64,000 bases of DNA from Promicromonospora sukumoe (GCF_014137995.1 NZ_JACGWV010000002.1:124001-188000), one strand, 5' to 3'. Counted from the first letter of the stretch, positions 7,714-16,494 are shown. Notes: generated from the sequence alone by a model not told the origin. Translations and numbers: made by a program.

Positions 7714-8391
7714 CTAGGCGCGGATGCAGGCCTCGATCCCGTCGAACCGCTCCGGCGGGTCGGGGTAGACGCGCGCGACGCCGTCGGCCACGCGACCTGC
7801 GGTCCAGCAAGCCACGGCGGCGTCGAGCACGTCGTCGGGCCCGGAGACCTGCCCCGGGCGCCCGAGGTCGGCGGGCAACGTGAACCCCACCCCGGCGAGC
7901 AGGGCACGCCGGTCCTCCAGCCCGGCCCACGTCGACTTGGGCGCGAGCAGGTGACGCCTGGCCAGGGTCGCGAACGACAGCTCGGGATGCACCTCCACGA
8001 TGCGCCGGCCGACCGATCGCACCACGTCGTCCACCTCGAGAATCCGCGGTCCGAGCGCCCACGCCTGCCGGCTCAGGCCCCTGCCCGTCGCCCGGCGGGC
8101 CGTCTCCAGCGCCGCGGCATAGGAATCCGCGGTCAGAGCCGCACGCGGCGGCGTCATGAACACGGACGCGCGCCTCGGGCCGACGTGCTCACGGGCCAGC
8201 ACGTCGGCCCGACGGTAGCCGGCGCCGTCGGGCATCCCGATCGGCATGTCGACGCCGACGACCTCGACCGGCCCGTCCGCGTCCGCCGCCGCGAGCACGC
8301 CGGTGAACGTCAGGTCGGCATAGACGCGCAGGTCGCTCGCGACCGCGACCCAGTACTTCTTCGCGACGTCGACGCCGAGGACCCGGACCAT
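7714..8391 (-). CDS. DUF429-family protein
   Basis: A 225-aa protein starting MVRVLGVDVAKKYWVAV, with the acidic VDMPIGMPDG motif and PPRAALTADSY that typify DUF429, a family with an RNase H-like fold and no settled function. I chose the ATG at 8391 because the fold begins at once with the first beta strand and its Asp-8; the frame remains open far upstream without homologous sequence. Convergent with def, 5 bp between stops. Confidence 0.8.
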   Translation of the reverse strand: MVRVLGVDVAKKYWVAVASDLRVYADLTFTGVLAAADADGPVEVVGVDMPIGMPDGAGYRRADVLAREHVGPRRASVFMTPPRAALTADSYAAALETARRATGRGLSRQAWALGPRILEVDDVVRSVGRRIVEVHPELSFATLARRHLLAPKSTWAGLEDRRALLAGVGFTLPADLGRPGQVSGPDDVLDAAVACWTAGRVADGVARVYPDPPERFDGIEACIRA

Positions 8392-8481
8392 GTCCCCATC
8401 GTCGCCGACGTCCTGGCGGAGAGCACGGGCTGGCGGGTGGGTGATACTGAGACATTTCGCCCACTCACGGGAGGTCCGTCG

Positions 8482-9057
8482 ATGATCCTGGTTGGCCCGC
8501 TCGCCGCGGGGAAGTCCACGCTCGGCGCCCTCGTGGCCGAGCGGATCGGGCGCCCGTTCGTGGACATCGACGAGATCGCCTGGACGTACTGCGCCGAGGT
8601 CGGCTGGAGCCTGGACCGGCTCCTGGAGCGCGACGGCGCCGTGGGCTGGGCCGCCGCCGAGCGCGAGTGGGAGCCGGCCCGCGCCCATGCCGTGCAGCGC
8701 GTCGTCGAGGACCACCCGGAGGCCGTCATCGCGTTCGGCGCGGGCTACACCAGCTTCACCGGGCGCGACCACGCCGCCCGGGTGCGCCGCGTGCTGGCGC
8801 CGGTCCCCGACGTCGTGCACCTGCTGCCCAGCCCCGACCCCGTGCGGTCGGTCGCCGTGCTGCGCGAGCGCGCGGTCACCAGCCGGGGCAAGGACTGGAT
8901 CATCGAGGGCCACGACTGGATCGCACGGTGGGTCGCCGACCCCCTGGCCGGCGAGCTCGCAGCCGCCACCGTGTTCACCGACGGCGCCAGCCCCGCCGAG
9001 TCGGCCGACGAGCTGGTCCGGCTGCGCGAACGCCTGCTCACGGACCTCGCCGCCTGA
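8482..9057 (+). CDS. P-loop kinase, shikimate kinase-like
   Basis: A 191-aa nucleotide-binding protein opening with MILVGPLAAGKSTLGALVAE (Walker A), followed by a DIDE acidic motif near residue 33 in the position of the shikimate-kinase substrate Asp. The later part does not carry the clear aroK signature and includes an unusual TSRGKDWIIEGHDWI stretch, so it is likely a relative with another small-molecule substrate. GGGAGG ribosome site 7 nt before the ATG. Confidence 0.65.
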   Translation: MILVGPLAAGKSTLGALVAERIGRPFVDIDEIAWTYCAEVGWSLDRLLERDGAVGWAAAEREWEPARAHAVQRVVEDHPEAVIAFGAGYTSFTGRDHAARVRRVLAPVPDVVHLLPSPDPVRSVAVLRERAVTSRGKDWIIEGHDWIARWVADPLAGELAAATVFTDGASPAESADELVRLRERLLTDLAA

Positions 9058-9140
9058 CCGCCGCCGCCGTCAGGCCGCTGCCGTCGGGACGCCGTCGTCA
9101 GGCCGCCCCCGGCCAGGCCGCCCCGCCCGGCGCGCCGCCT

Positions 9141-10052
9141 TCAGGCCGTCGCCAACAGCCGGTCCAGCGCGGCCCGCGCCGGCGGCCCCCACGTCGCCTT
9201 GCCCCCCGGGCGCCCGTGCACGCCGGCCTCGCCGATGAGCATCCCGGAGAGCGACCGCCCCACGGCCACGCCGCGAGCACGCCGCAGGGTCGCGGCGTCC
9301 GCCTCGTGCCCGTAGGCGTCGTGGAAGACGTCGACGCCGCCGTCGGGCAGGAGCAGCCAGGCCGCGGCGAGGTCCCAGGCCGGGTCGCCGGCGAACAGGT
9401 CGCCGAAGTCGATGACGCCGCAGAACGTGCCGTCCGCCGTCAGCACGTTGGCCGGGTGCAGGTCCCCGTGCAGCCACACCGGCAGGTCTGCCCACCCGGG
9501 CGCGGCCACGGCGTCGTCCCAGACGGCGCGCACCGGCTCGGGGTCGGCGACGAGCCCACGCTCCACCGCCTCGGCGAGCTGCCGCTCGAGACCCGGGGTG
9601 TACCCGGCGAGCGGCCCGCCGCGGCCCCGGCCCGACGGCGCGTCGTCGGGCGCGGGCCGGTGCAGCGCGGTCAGGAACTCGCCCAAGGCCCGCGCCGCCT
9701 CGGCACCACGCGTGGCCGGTTCGCGGTCGGCGGGCGTGCCAGGCACCCAGGTGGTGACGATCCAGGGCCGCGGGAATCGCTCGGCCGGCTCCCCGAGGCG
9801 CTGCGGCACGGGGACCGGCAGCGGGAGGCCCGCGGCGAGAGCCGGCACCCAGGCGTGCTCCTTGCGCAGCAGCTCGTCGGCCGAGTCGGTCGCCCACGGC
9901 AGCCGGACGGCGAGGTCGTCGCCGAGGCGCCAGAGCTGGTTGTCCCAGCCGCGCGCGCCGAGCTCCAGCGGCAGCTCCGCCAGGTCGGGGTGCTGGTCGC
10001 GGAGCAGGTCCCGGATCAGATCGGCGTCGATCTCGAGGTCGGTGTGCGTCAT
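9141..10052 (-). CDS. Aminoglycoside phosphotransferase family protein
   Basis: A 303-aa APH-fold kinase. The N-lobe has ARGWDNQLWRLGDDLAVRLPW with the ATP-site lysine replaced by Arg in the AVRLP strand (a known variant in this subgroup). The C-lobe has WLHGDLHPANVL and GVIDFGDLFAGDPAWDLA, the catalytic and Mg-binding loops. It resembles proteins often annotated as macrolide or aminoglycoside phosphotransferases, but substrate cannot be predicted. ATG at 10052 chosen; an in-frame ATG at 10082 adds ten non-conserved residues. Confidence 0.85.
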   Translation of the reverse strand: MTHTDLEIDADLIRDLLRDQHPDLAELPLELGARGWDNQLWRLGDDLAVRLPWATDSADELLRKEHAWVPALAAGLPLPVPVPQRLGEPAERFPRPWIVTTWVPGTPADREPATRGAEAARALGEFLTALHRPAPDDAPSGRGRGGPLAGYTPGLERQLAEAVERGLVADPEPVRAVWDDAVAAPGWADLPVWLHGDLHPANVLTADGTFCGVIDFGDLFAGDPAWDLAAAWLLLPDGGVDVFHDAYGHEADAATLRRARGVAVGRSLSGMLIGEAGVHGRPGGKATWGPPARAALDRLLATA

Positions 10053-10113
10053 GCGCAGCCACGGTAGCGGGCCGCCTCCCATGGCGAGGCGCGCGACTGC
10101 TTAGGGTGCTGCC

Positions 10114-10530
10114 ATGAGCGACGACCCGTACCTCCTGGTCCCGACCGCGCCCGGCGTCGAGGAGTACCTGCACCTGCGCGCGGCGTCGGGTCTGTCGCCC
10201 AGGAACGCCGAGCAGGCGGCGCCCGTCCTGACGTCGAGCTGGGCCTTCTGCCACGTCCGCGAGGTCGCGACCGACCGCGCCGTCGCGATGGGGCGCACGC
10301 TCGGCGACGGCGGCTGGTACTTCCACATCGCCGACATCGCGACCCTGCCCGGGCACCAGGGACGCGGCCTGGGCCGCCGCGTGATGACGTGGCTGCTCGA
10401 CCAGATCGCGGAGCGTGCGCCCGCCGACCCGTACATCACGCTCAACGCCGACGAGCCCGGCCGGCCGCTGTACCGCAGCCTCGGCTTCGTCGAGACGGCT
10501 CCCGCGAGCATCGCGATGCGCCTCGCGTGA
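10114..10530 (+). CDS. GNAT-family N-acetyltransferase
   Basis: A 138-aa GNAT protein. Motif A is ATLPGHQGRGLGRRVMTWLL, with the Q/R-x-x-G-x-G/A acetyl-CoA binding turn, and motif B ends in LYRSLGFVETAP. Divergent from the APH-fold kinase, with a 61-bp gap. The acetylated substrate is unknown. Confidence 0.9.
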   Translation: MSDDPYLLVPTAPGVEEYLHLRAASGLSPRNAEQAAPVLTSSWAFCHVREVATDRAVAMGRTLGDGGWYFHIADIATLPGHQGRGLGRRVMTWLLDQIAERAPADPYITLNADEPGRPLYRSLGFVETAPASIAMRLA

Positions 10531-10600
10531 TCGCGCCGGACCGGCCCCGCCCGGCGGCACCCCGAAATTCCCGTCCGGTCACCCCCGCACACCTGGCACG

Positions 10601-10951
10601 ATGCGACCCATGACCGCCTCGCCCCGCTACCGCACGCGCTGGATCGTGACCGTCGTCCTCGCCGCGAGCATCGTCCTGCTGGTCGCGTTCGGGATGGCCG
10701 CGATCGACACCGCCCAGGACCGGTGGGCCTGGCGCCTGGCCGACCTGGACCGCAACGAGCTGCACCTGTCGCCGCGCGCCGACGCGATCGAGGACGGGTC
10801 CGTCGTCGATGAGTCCCCGAGCGCCCTGGTGGTCGAGTACTCCCGCCCGGTCAACGACTGGACGGGGCAGCCCACCGGCGAGGCGGACACGGTCTGCTAC
10901 CGCTTCCCGCTGGCTGATCCCGACGAGTTCCGCGAGGTTCCCTGCCCGTAA
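10601..10951 (+). CDS. Small membrane-anchored hypothetical protein
   Basis: A 116-aa protein (or 113 aa from ATG 10610). One hydrophobic segment (WIVTVVLAASIVLLVAFGMA, residues about 14-33) anchors a mostly acidic extracytoplasmic part. A Cys pair near the C-terminus (CYRF and the penultimate Cys) could form a disulfide. Family not recognised. It follows the GNAT gene on the same strand after 70 bp. Confidence 0.65.
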   Translation: MRPMTASPRYRTRWIVTVVLAASIVLLVAFGMAAIDTAQDRWAWRLADLDRNELHLSPRADAIEDGSVVDESPSALVVEYSRPVNDWTGQPTGEADTVCYRFPLADPDEFREVPCP

Positions 10952-10999
10952 GCCCTTGCCGTCCCGCGCCGTCGTCCCGCCCCGTGCCGTGGCAACCGG

Positions 11000-11481
11000 T
11001 CAGCCCTGCCCGCCCGCCACGTACGCGCCCATCTTGTCGAGGCATGCCTCCAGGCCCTGCCGCGACATGTCCCGGGCCTCGGCGGTCGTGTAGCCGTGCT
11101 CGACCATGTGGATCCTGCTGCGCCCGCCGCCGAGGTCGGTGATCTGTGCCGCCCCTCCGCGGGCACCCCCGGCATCGGTGGGTCCTGCGGGGCGCCGTCG
11201 GCGTCGCTGAAGCGGAACGTGTACTCGATGCGGCGCGCCGGCTCGACCAGCGAGAAGTCCCAGGTGGACCACTGGTCGCCGCCGCCGCCGTACTCCGCGG
11301 GGGCGCGCATGGCGACGAGCGCGCGCCCGCCGACCCGCAGGTCCACCTCGGCGGCGGGGCAGGTGAACGGGCCGGGACCCCACCACGCGCGCAGGCCCTC
11401 GGGCGTGGCCCACGCGGCCCAGGCCCGGTCGACGGGTCCGTCGAGGTCGCGCGTCACGTCGACGTCGAACGTGTCGGTCAT
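11000..11481 (-). pseudogene. AHSA1/SRPBCC-domain protein, frameshifted
   Basis: The N-terminal two thirds (MTDTFDVDVTRDLDGPVDRA through FSDADGAPQDPPMPGVPAEG) lies in one frame, and the rest (QITDLGGGRSRIHMVEHGYT, then GLEACLDKMGAYV) in another, switching near 11150. Together they make one normal START/AHSA1-like lipid-binding domain of about 160 aa. Adding one base near position 11145-11155 would restore an R-H-x-ITDL junction as in relatives. Either a recent one-base deletion or a sequencing error. ATG at 11481 is preceded by GGAGG. Confidence 0.75.
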
Positions 11482-11792
11482 GTCATGCCTCCAGGTGCGC
11501 AATGTCCGGGCGGCGCAACGCACGCCCACCACCCCTGACGGCCCAGAACCCCTGAACTCATCGGCCCACCCCGAATGAGATCGGCCGGATGCGATGAGAC
11601 CGGTCCATCAACGGACCGATCTCAGGACAAGGGACCGAAGTCGATGAGTTCGGTCCAAAGCCAGTCCGAAGCCAGCCCAGACCCAGCCCAACTCAACCCC
11701 CCTCAAAGTCACATTGAACCGAAGCACCCTTTCACCCGTCGTACGGGGCAGAGGCCGATATCCGGTCGGCCTGCGAACGAGAGGGGCGGCAC
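11482..11792. other. Divergent spacer with stacked palindromes
   Basis: No gene is seen in these 311 bp between the AHSA1 and YceI starts. Two stem-loops lie at 11594-11621 and 11630-11654. The 3' part should hold the yceI promoter. A GC dip is visible around 11640-11740. Confidence 0.5.
11594..11654. repeat. Palindromic repeat, GGACCGAASTC family
   Basis: GAGACCGGTCC pairs with GGACCGATCTC (11594-11621, one mismatch), then GGACCGAAGTC pairs with GAGTTCGGTCC (11630-11654). The same words (GGACCGAASTC, GAGATCGGTC) recur at 49141-49229, so this is a dispersed repeat rather than a gene-specific site. Confidence 0.65.
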
Positions 11793-12476
11793 GTGCGCAC
11801 TGGGGCAAAGGTAGGCATCGGCGTCGGGGCAGCAGTGGTCGTCATCGGCGGGGCGGCGGCGATCTTCGGGCCGGGCCTGTACGCGGACTACGCCAACGAG
11901 GCCGCGGCGGACGCACCGAGCCTGGCGTCGTCGGCGGCCCCGCTGCCCGACGCCGACGCGGCGGCCGGGACGTGGACCGTGAGCGACGGGTCGTTCGCCG
12001 GCTACCGCCTCGACGAGGTGCTGCAGGGCGAGGACGTGACCGTGACCGGGCGCACCGAGGACGTCACCGGGTCCGTGACGGTCGCGGACGGCGCGATCAC
12101 GGCCGCCGACGTCGAGGTCCAGATGGCGACCGTGGCCACGGACGAGGGCAACCGCGACGCGTACTTCCGCGACAACGCGCTGCAGGTGGACCAGTTCCCG
12201 ACGGCGACCTTCGTGCTGACCGACCCGGCCCCGATCGAGGAGGGTGCCACGTCGGTCGCCCTGACCGGCGAGCTCACGGTGCACGGCGTCACGCAGCCGG
12301 CCACGTTCGACGCCGAGGTGGCGGGCGACGCGACCACCGGCGACCCCGTGCAGGTCGTGGGCAGCGTGCCGATCACGTTCGCCGACTTCGACGTCGAGGC
12401 GCCGGACCTGGGCTTCGTGACGGTGGAGGATGAGGGCAGCATCGAGTTCTCGCTCCAGCTGGCGCCCGGCCAGTGA
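11793..12476 (+). CDS. YceI-family protein, membrane-anchored
   Basis: A 227-aa protein with an N-terminal transmembrane anchor (about residues 7-27) and a C-terminal YceI-like lipocalin barrel: GTWTVSDGSFAGYRLDEVLQ at the start of the domain, then TGSVTVADGAITAADVEVQM and ELTVHGVTQPATFDAEV, all typical strands. The family binds isoprenoid-type lipids in the cell envelope. GTG start at 11793 after GAGAGGGGCGGCAC. It lies 53 bp upstream of an ECF sigma factor gene on the same strand and may share its regulation. Confidence 0.85.
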   Translation: MRTGAKVGIGVGAAVVVIGGAAAIFGPGLYADYANEAAADAPSLASSAAPLPDADAAAGTWTVSDGSFAGYRLDEVLQGEDVTVTGRTEDVTGSVTVADGAITAADVEVQMATVATDEGNRDAYFRDNALQVDQFPTATFVLTDPAPIEEGATSVALTGELTVHGVTQPATFDAEVAGDATTGDPVQVVGSVPITFADFDVEAPDLGFVTVEDEGSIEFSLQLAPGQ

Positions 12477-12529
12477 CGACGCGGGACGTCTGACAGGGAC
12501 CAGGACACGGACCAGGGAGGGAGCTGCTC

Positions 12530-13033
12530 GTGGGTGCCGAGGACGAGCTCCTCGAGGCGGTGCACGACACGCACGCCGACGCGCTGTACCGGTACGTCGT
12601 GCGCCGCACCGGCGACGAGGAGGAGGCGCGCGACGTCGTGCAGGAGACCCTCCTGCGCGCGTGGCGCCACCCCGAGGTGCTCGAACGCTCGGAGGACTCC
12701 GTGCGCGCCTGGCTGTTCACGGTCGCGCGGAACCTGAGCGTCGACCACCTGCGCAGCGCGCGCCGCACCCGCGAGCACTCCACCGGGCACCCGCCCGACC
12801 GCGAGGAGCGCGACACCACGCAGTCCGTGCTGGACTCGTGGCTCGTGGCCGACGCCCTGCTGTCGCTGTCGCCGTCGCACCGCGCGGTGGTGGTCGGGGC
12901 GTACTACGGCGGGCGCTCGGTGGCCGAGCTCTCGACCGAGCTGGGCGTCCCGGCCGGGACGGTCAAGTCGCGGCTGCACTACGGGCTGCGCGCGCTGCGC
13001 CTGGCGCTGCAGGAGAAAGGAGTCACGGCATGA
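12530..13033 (+). CDS. ECF RNA polymerase sigma factor
   Basis: A 167-aa sigma-70-family factor of the extracytoplasmic-function type. Region 2 includes YRYVVRRTGDEEEARDVVQE and region 4 includes VAELSTELGVPAGTVKSRLH, the promoter -35 reading helix. GTG start. The stop overlaps the ATG of the anti-sigma gene (ATGA), so the pair is translationally coupled. The pairing resembles SigK/RskA-type modules of actinobacteria. Confidence 0.93.
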   Translation: MGAEDELLEAVHDTHADALYRYVVRRTGDEEEARDVVQETLLRAWRHPEVLERSEDSVRAWLFTVARNLSVDHLRSARRTREHSTGHPPDREERDTTQSVLDSWLVADALLSLSPSHRAVVVGAYYGGRSVAELSTELGVPAGTVKSRLHYGLRALRLALQEKGVTA

Positions 13034-14013
13034 TCCCCGCAGAGTCTGGGGGCGGCGACCGGTTCGCCGACTGGGACGCGGCCTACGTGCTCGGCGCCCT
13101 GGGCCCGAGCGACCGGCGCGCCTACGAGCGGCACCTCGCCGAGTGCGACGCGTGCCGCGCCGCCGTGGCCGACCTCGCCGGCCTGCCCGGCCTGCTCGGC
13201 ACCATCAGCCCGGCGCACGCGCAGGCCCTCGTCGAGGAGGCGCCGGGCCTCACCGGCCTGCCCGACGGCGGCGCGCGGCCCGGCTTCGGCGCGCGTTCCG
13301 ACGGCGGCGCACGGCCCGAGGGCGACACGTCCGGCGGCGGATCGTCCGGCGGCGCGCTGCCCGACGGCGATGTCGCAACCGGTCGGCCCGCACCCGGGTC
13401 GGCCCACGTCGTGCCGCTCACGAGCCTCGCCCGCGCCGCCCGCCGCTCCCGGTTCCGCCGCCGGACGCTGGGCGCCGTCGCCGCGAGCGCCCTGCTCGTC
13501 GCGGGCGCGGTGGGCGGTTCGGTGCTGACGGGAAACGGCGTGTTCGGCACGCCGGGCAGCAGTCAGGGCGGGATTCAGGGTGGCACGGTGGCCGATGGCG
13601 GGGCCGCGCCGTCGTCGTCGGCCACCACCCCGGACACGGGCACGGGGACGGGGACGGGCACCGCCACGGACGCGCGGACCATCGAGCTGCGGCCCGTGGA
13701 CGGCGCGGACATGCGCGCCGAGGTGGTGGCGACGCCCACGGCCTGGGGCACGAAGTTCAAGTGGTCCTGCCACTACCCGCCCGATCCCGGGGACCAGCCG
13801 CCCGAGGGCGCCTACGTGCCGCGGGAGCCGATCCGGTACGAGCTGGTGCTGGTGGACCGGGACGGGACCCGCACGGTCGCGGCGACGTGGTCGTGGGCGG
13901 GCGGCGAGACCACGGGGCTGGACGCCTCGACGGCGGTGTCGCTCACGGACATGGACCGCATCGAGATCACGCTCGACGGGCACGAGGAGGCGCTGGCGAC
14001 GGCGACGCTGTGA
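13030..14013 (+). CDS. Zinc-finger anti-sigma factor, RskA-like
   Basis: A 327-aa membrane anti-sigma factor. The cytoplasmic N-terminus has the zinc-binding HLAECDACRAAV motif (H-x3-C-x2-C, about residues 37-44) that holds the partner sigma factor. A low-complexity Gly/Pro/Ser linker follows, then one transmembrane segment (LGAVAASALLVAGAVGGSVL) and an extracytoplasmic domain starting around RTIELRPVDG. Coupled by a 4-nt overlap to the ECF sigma gene. The linker is unusually long and repetitive (ARPGFGARSDGGARPEG). Confidence 0.88.
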   Translation: MIPAESGGGDRFADWDAAYVLGALGPSDRRAYERHLAECDACRAAVADLAGLPGLLGTISPAHAQALVEEAPGLTGLPDGGARPGFGARSDGGARPEGDTSGGGSSGGALPDGDVATGRPAPGSAHVVPLTSLARAARRSRFRRRTLGAVAASALLVAGAVGGSVLTGNGVFGTPGSSQGGIQGGTVADGGAAPSSSATTPDTGTGTGTGTATDARTIELRPVDGADMRAEVVATPTAWGTKFKWSCHYPPDPGDQPPEGAYVPREPIRYELVLVDRDGTRTVAATWSWAGGETTGLDASTAVSLTDMDRIEITLDGHEEALATATL

Positions 14014-14060
14014 CGCCGTCGTCGGGCCGCCGGAGCGCCCAGGGCCCCAGGAACCCCAGA

Positions 14061-14549
14061 TCACAGGTGCGTCGGCTGCTCCCACGGGCTCAGCACGACG
14101 ACCGCCGTCTCGGTGGTGCGGAGCCCCGCGTAGGCGTCGAGCTCGTGGTCGTACGCGCGCCACGCGGTCCAGAGCTGGTCGCGCTCGGCGTCCTGGGCGG
14201 CGTGGGCGCGGACCGGCCGGGACTCGTGCACCAGGTCGACGGTGGCCTCCGGGTGGGCCTTGAGGTTGAGCCACCAGGCCGGGTCGCCCTGGGCCCAGCC
14301 GTTCATCGCGAGGGTGACCAGGTCGTCGCCGTTCTCGATGTACGCGACGATCACGCTGTGCTCGCGTCCGGTGCGGCGTCCGGTGGTGGTCAGCCGCAGC
14401 ATGCCCCAGCGGTGCCCGCGGGGACGGCGCAGCCCGAACCGGCCGCCGGTGACCCGGTAGAGGCCGCGGTGCACCCACCAGGCGGTGCGGACGAACCAGC
14501 GCGGCGGCACCCGCGGCTGTGACCTGACGTCGTCGGGCACGGTGACCAC
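14061..14549 (-). CDS. Deazaflavin-dependent (F420) nitroreductase-family protein
   Basis: A 162-aa Ddn-like split-barrel protein. Motifs LTTTGRRTGREHSVIVAYIE and NLKAHPEATVDL match the F420-binding DUF385 family, whose members reduce quinones, nitro compounds or other electron-poor substrates with F420H2. GTG start at 14549. Presence implies that the host makes coenzyme F420. Substrate not predictable. Confidence 0.85.
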   Translation of the reverse strand: MVTVPDDVRSQPRVPPRWFVRTAWWVHRGLYRVTGGRFGLRRPRGHRWGMLRLTTTGRRTGREHSVIVAYIENGDDLVTLAMNGWAQGDPAWWLNLKAHPEATVDLVHESRPVRAHAAQDAERDQLWTAWRAYDHELDAYAGLRTTETAVVVLSPWEQPTHL

Positions 14550-14577
14550 CTCCGCTCACCCCCAGCGTATGGCCGCG

Positions 14578-14627
14578 CACGTGTCAGACCTACAGGTCCC
14601 CCGGGTGACCTGTAGGTCTGACACGTG
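14578..14627. repeat. Hairpin repeat, GTGTCAGACSTACAGGTC family (copy 1)
   Basis: Perfect 21-bp arms at 14578-14598 and 14607-14627 around an 8-nt CCCCGGGT loop, between the endonuclease stop and the reductase start. The arm matches that of the hairpin at 50549-50601 at 19 of 21 positions, so it is a dispersed element. It could terminate the endonuclease transcript. Confidence 0.8.
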
Positions 14628-14648
14628 GGCGGGGTCGGGGCGGGGCGG

Positions 14649-15473
14649 TCAGCCCCAGATGGCGTCGGCCCACTCCGGGTGGTCGACGAACGGGTTGCGG
14701 TTGTGCTGGAACTGCTCGTAGATGACGTCGTTCCGGTTGGCCTCGAACGCGGACACCGGGTCGGCGGCGTTCCACTCCAGCAGCGTGGAGAGCTTGCCGT
14801 GGTACGGGGCCGAGCCGTTGTTCACGGTGTCGTTGGGCTCCAGGTCGGCGAAGCTGTCCTCGCCCTCCCAGCGCACGGCCATGTAGAGGATCATCCGCGC
14901 GACGTCGCCCTTGACGTCGTCGCGGGGCTCGAACGAGTCGGAGTCGGTGTAGTTGCCGGGCGCGCCCGACACCGCGCTGCCGCCCTCGTCGAAGTCCTTG
15001 TTGCCACGGATGCTGTTGACCTGCACGTCCGTGGGGCGCAGGTGGTGCAGGTCGGTGCCGGGCCCGGTCGCGGTGCCGAAGTCGCCGTGCGACTTGGCCC
15101 AGACGTGCTCCCGGTTCCAGTCGCCGACGGCGCCGCCGTTCAGGCTCTTGGCCCGCGACTGCCCGCTGTACAGGAGGATCACGTTGTTCGGGTTCGCGGG
15201 GTCCTCGTCGCTGGCCATCAGTCCGTCCCACACCTCGTCGTACGACACCGCGTCGGCGTCGCTGATGATGTCGTTCAGCTCGGCCTTGAGCGCCTCGCCC
15301 GACAGGCCCTCGGCGCTGTCGTAGTACCCGGCGGGCACGTCCGCCGCGACCGTCGCGGAGTCCTGCGCGACCGCGCCCGGCGCCACCAGCACCCCGGCGG
15401 CGACGGCGAGCGCCGACAGCCCGCTCCCCCAGACCCGACCCAGACCCCGTGCCCGTACGAGACGTGTGCGCAT
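14649..15473 (-). CDS. Secreted endonuclease I family nuclease
   Basis: A 274-aa exported nuclease. Residues 1-36 form a signal peptide (MRTRLVRARG start, hydrophobic core LSALAVAAGVLVAPGAVA). The endonuclease I core is clear: WNREHVWAKSHGDF, then DLHHLRPTDVQVNSIRGNKD, giving the His-Asn metal finger of EndA/Vvn enzymes. Predicted to degrade extracellular DNA or RNA for nutrients. ATG at 15473 selected because it starts the signal peptide; the frame stays open further upstream across a hairpin. Confidence 0.9.
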   Translation of the reverse strand: MRTRLVRARGLGRVWGSGLSALAVAAGVLVAPGAVAQDSATVAADVPAGYYDSAEGLSGEALKAELNDIISDADAVSYDEVWDGLMASDEDPANPNNVILLYSGQSRAKSLNGGAVGDWNREHVWAKSHGDFGTATGPGTDLHHLRPTDVQVNSIRGNKDFDEGGSAVSGAPGNYTDSDSFEPRDDVKGDVARMILYMAVRWEGEDSFADLEPNDTVNNGSAPYHGKLSTLLEWNAADPVSAFEANRNDVIYEQFQHNRNPFVDHPEWADAIWG

Positions 15474-15617
15474 CGTCGACCTCCGTGTGCGTGGGCCCGC
15501 GACCCCCTGCGGGCCCCGGTGCCTCGCCCACCCTGGCACGCGACGGCCGTGACCTGAGGTGACATCAGTTAATTTTGGGTGAAATCTGCTGACAAGCCAC
15601 GCTTTCATCCGGAAGCG

Positions 15618-15670
15618 GACCATGCAGTTGCTGCCAGAACGGCTCAGATCTTGGCAGTAACTGCATGGTC
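15618..15670 (-). terminator. 20-bp-arm hairpin downstream of SDR gene
   Basis: Arms at 15618-15637 and 15651-15670 (GACCATGCAGTTRCTGCCA) differ at two positions over 20 bp, with a 13-nt loop. It sits after the stop of the SDR gene at 15699 and before the endonuclease start. Confidence 0.6.
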
Positions 15671-15698
15671 TGGCTGGCACAAGACCGGCGCGCAAGGA

Positions 15699-16469
15699 TC
15701 AGGCGGCCACGACCGCCACGTTCGCCCGCCCGCCGTCGACGTCGAGCACCGAGCCGTGCACGAACCGCGCGTCGTCGGAGGCCAGGTAGGCCACGGCGGC
15801 CGCGATCGCGTCCGGGTGCCCCGGCGCGCCGGCCGGGGTGCCGACCGTCATGTTCTCCGAGAAGGAGAGCGCCGGGTCGAGCTCCGGCGGGCGGACGACG
15901 CCGGGCGAGACCGCGTTGACGCGCACTCCCTGGGCGCCGAGCTCCGCGGCCCAGGACCGCGTGAGGGACTCCATCGCGGCCTTGGTCGAGGCGTACGCGC
16001 CGCCCGACGGCGCGGCCAGGCGGGCGACCCACGAGCCGAGGTTGACGATCGCGCCGCCGCCGTCGGCCACCATGCGGGGTGCCACGGCCTGCGTGAGGAA
16101 GTACGGCGCCTTGACGTTCACGGCGTAGAGCTGGTCGAGCGCGTCGGCGTCGGTGTCGGCCAGGGTCGGGGCCGTGCGGTAGATGCCGGCGTTGTTCACC
16201 AGCACGTCGATCCGCCCGCCCAGCACCTCGGTGGCCTCGGCCGCGAGCGCGTGGCTCGCCTCCCGGCTGCCGTCGAGGTCGGCCCGGACGAAGTCGGCCT
16301 TTCCGCCGTCGGCCCGGATGCCCGCGACGACGGCCTCGCCGCGCTCCGCGTCCCGGCCGGAGACGACGACGTGCGCGCCCTCCGCCGCGAGCCGCTGGGC
16401 GATGGCGCGGCCGATGTTGCTGGTGGAGCCCGTGACGAGGGCGGTGCGGTCCTGCAGTCGCTGTGTCAT
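15699..16469 (-). CDS. SDR-family oxidoreductase
   Basis: A 256-aa classical SDR: TGSTSNIGRAIAQRL near residue 14, NNAG near 93, NLGSWVARLA with the catalytic Ser, YASTKAAMESL with Tyr and Lys, and VDGGRANVAVVAA at the C-terminus as in FabG-like enzymes. Divergent from a TetR gene over a 66-bp promoter with a palindrome, so it is likely repressed by it. Substrate unknown. Confidence 0.9.
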   Translation of the reverse strand: MTQRLQDRTALVTGSTSNIGRAIAQRLAAEGAHVVVSGRDAERGEAVVAGIRADGGKADFVRADLDGSREASHALAAEATEVLGGRIDVLVNNAGIYRTAPTLADTDADALDQLYAVNVKAPYFLTQAVAPRMVADGGGAIVNLGSWVARLAAPSGGAYASTKAAMESLTRSWAAELGAQGVRVNAVSPGVVRPPELDPALSFSENMTVGTPAGAPGHPDAIAAAVAYLASDDARFVHGSVLDVDGGRANVAVVAA

Positions 16470-16494
16470 GCCCTCGACGCTAGGAACCCAATTT

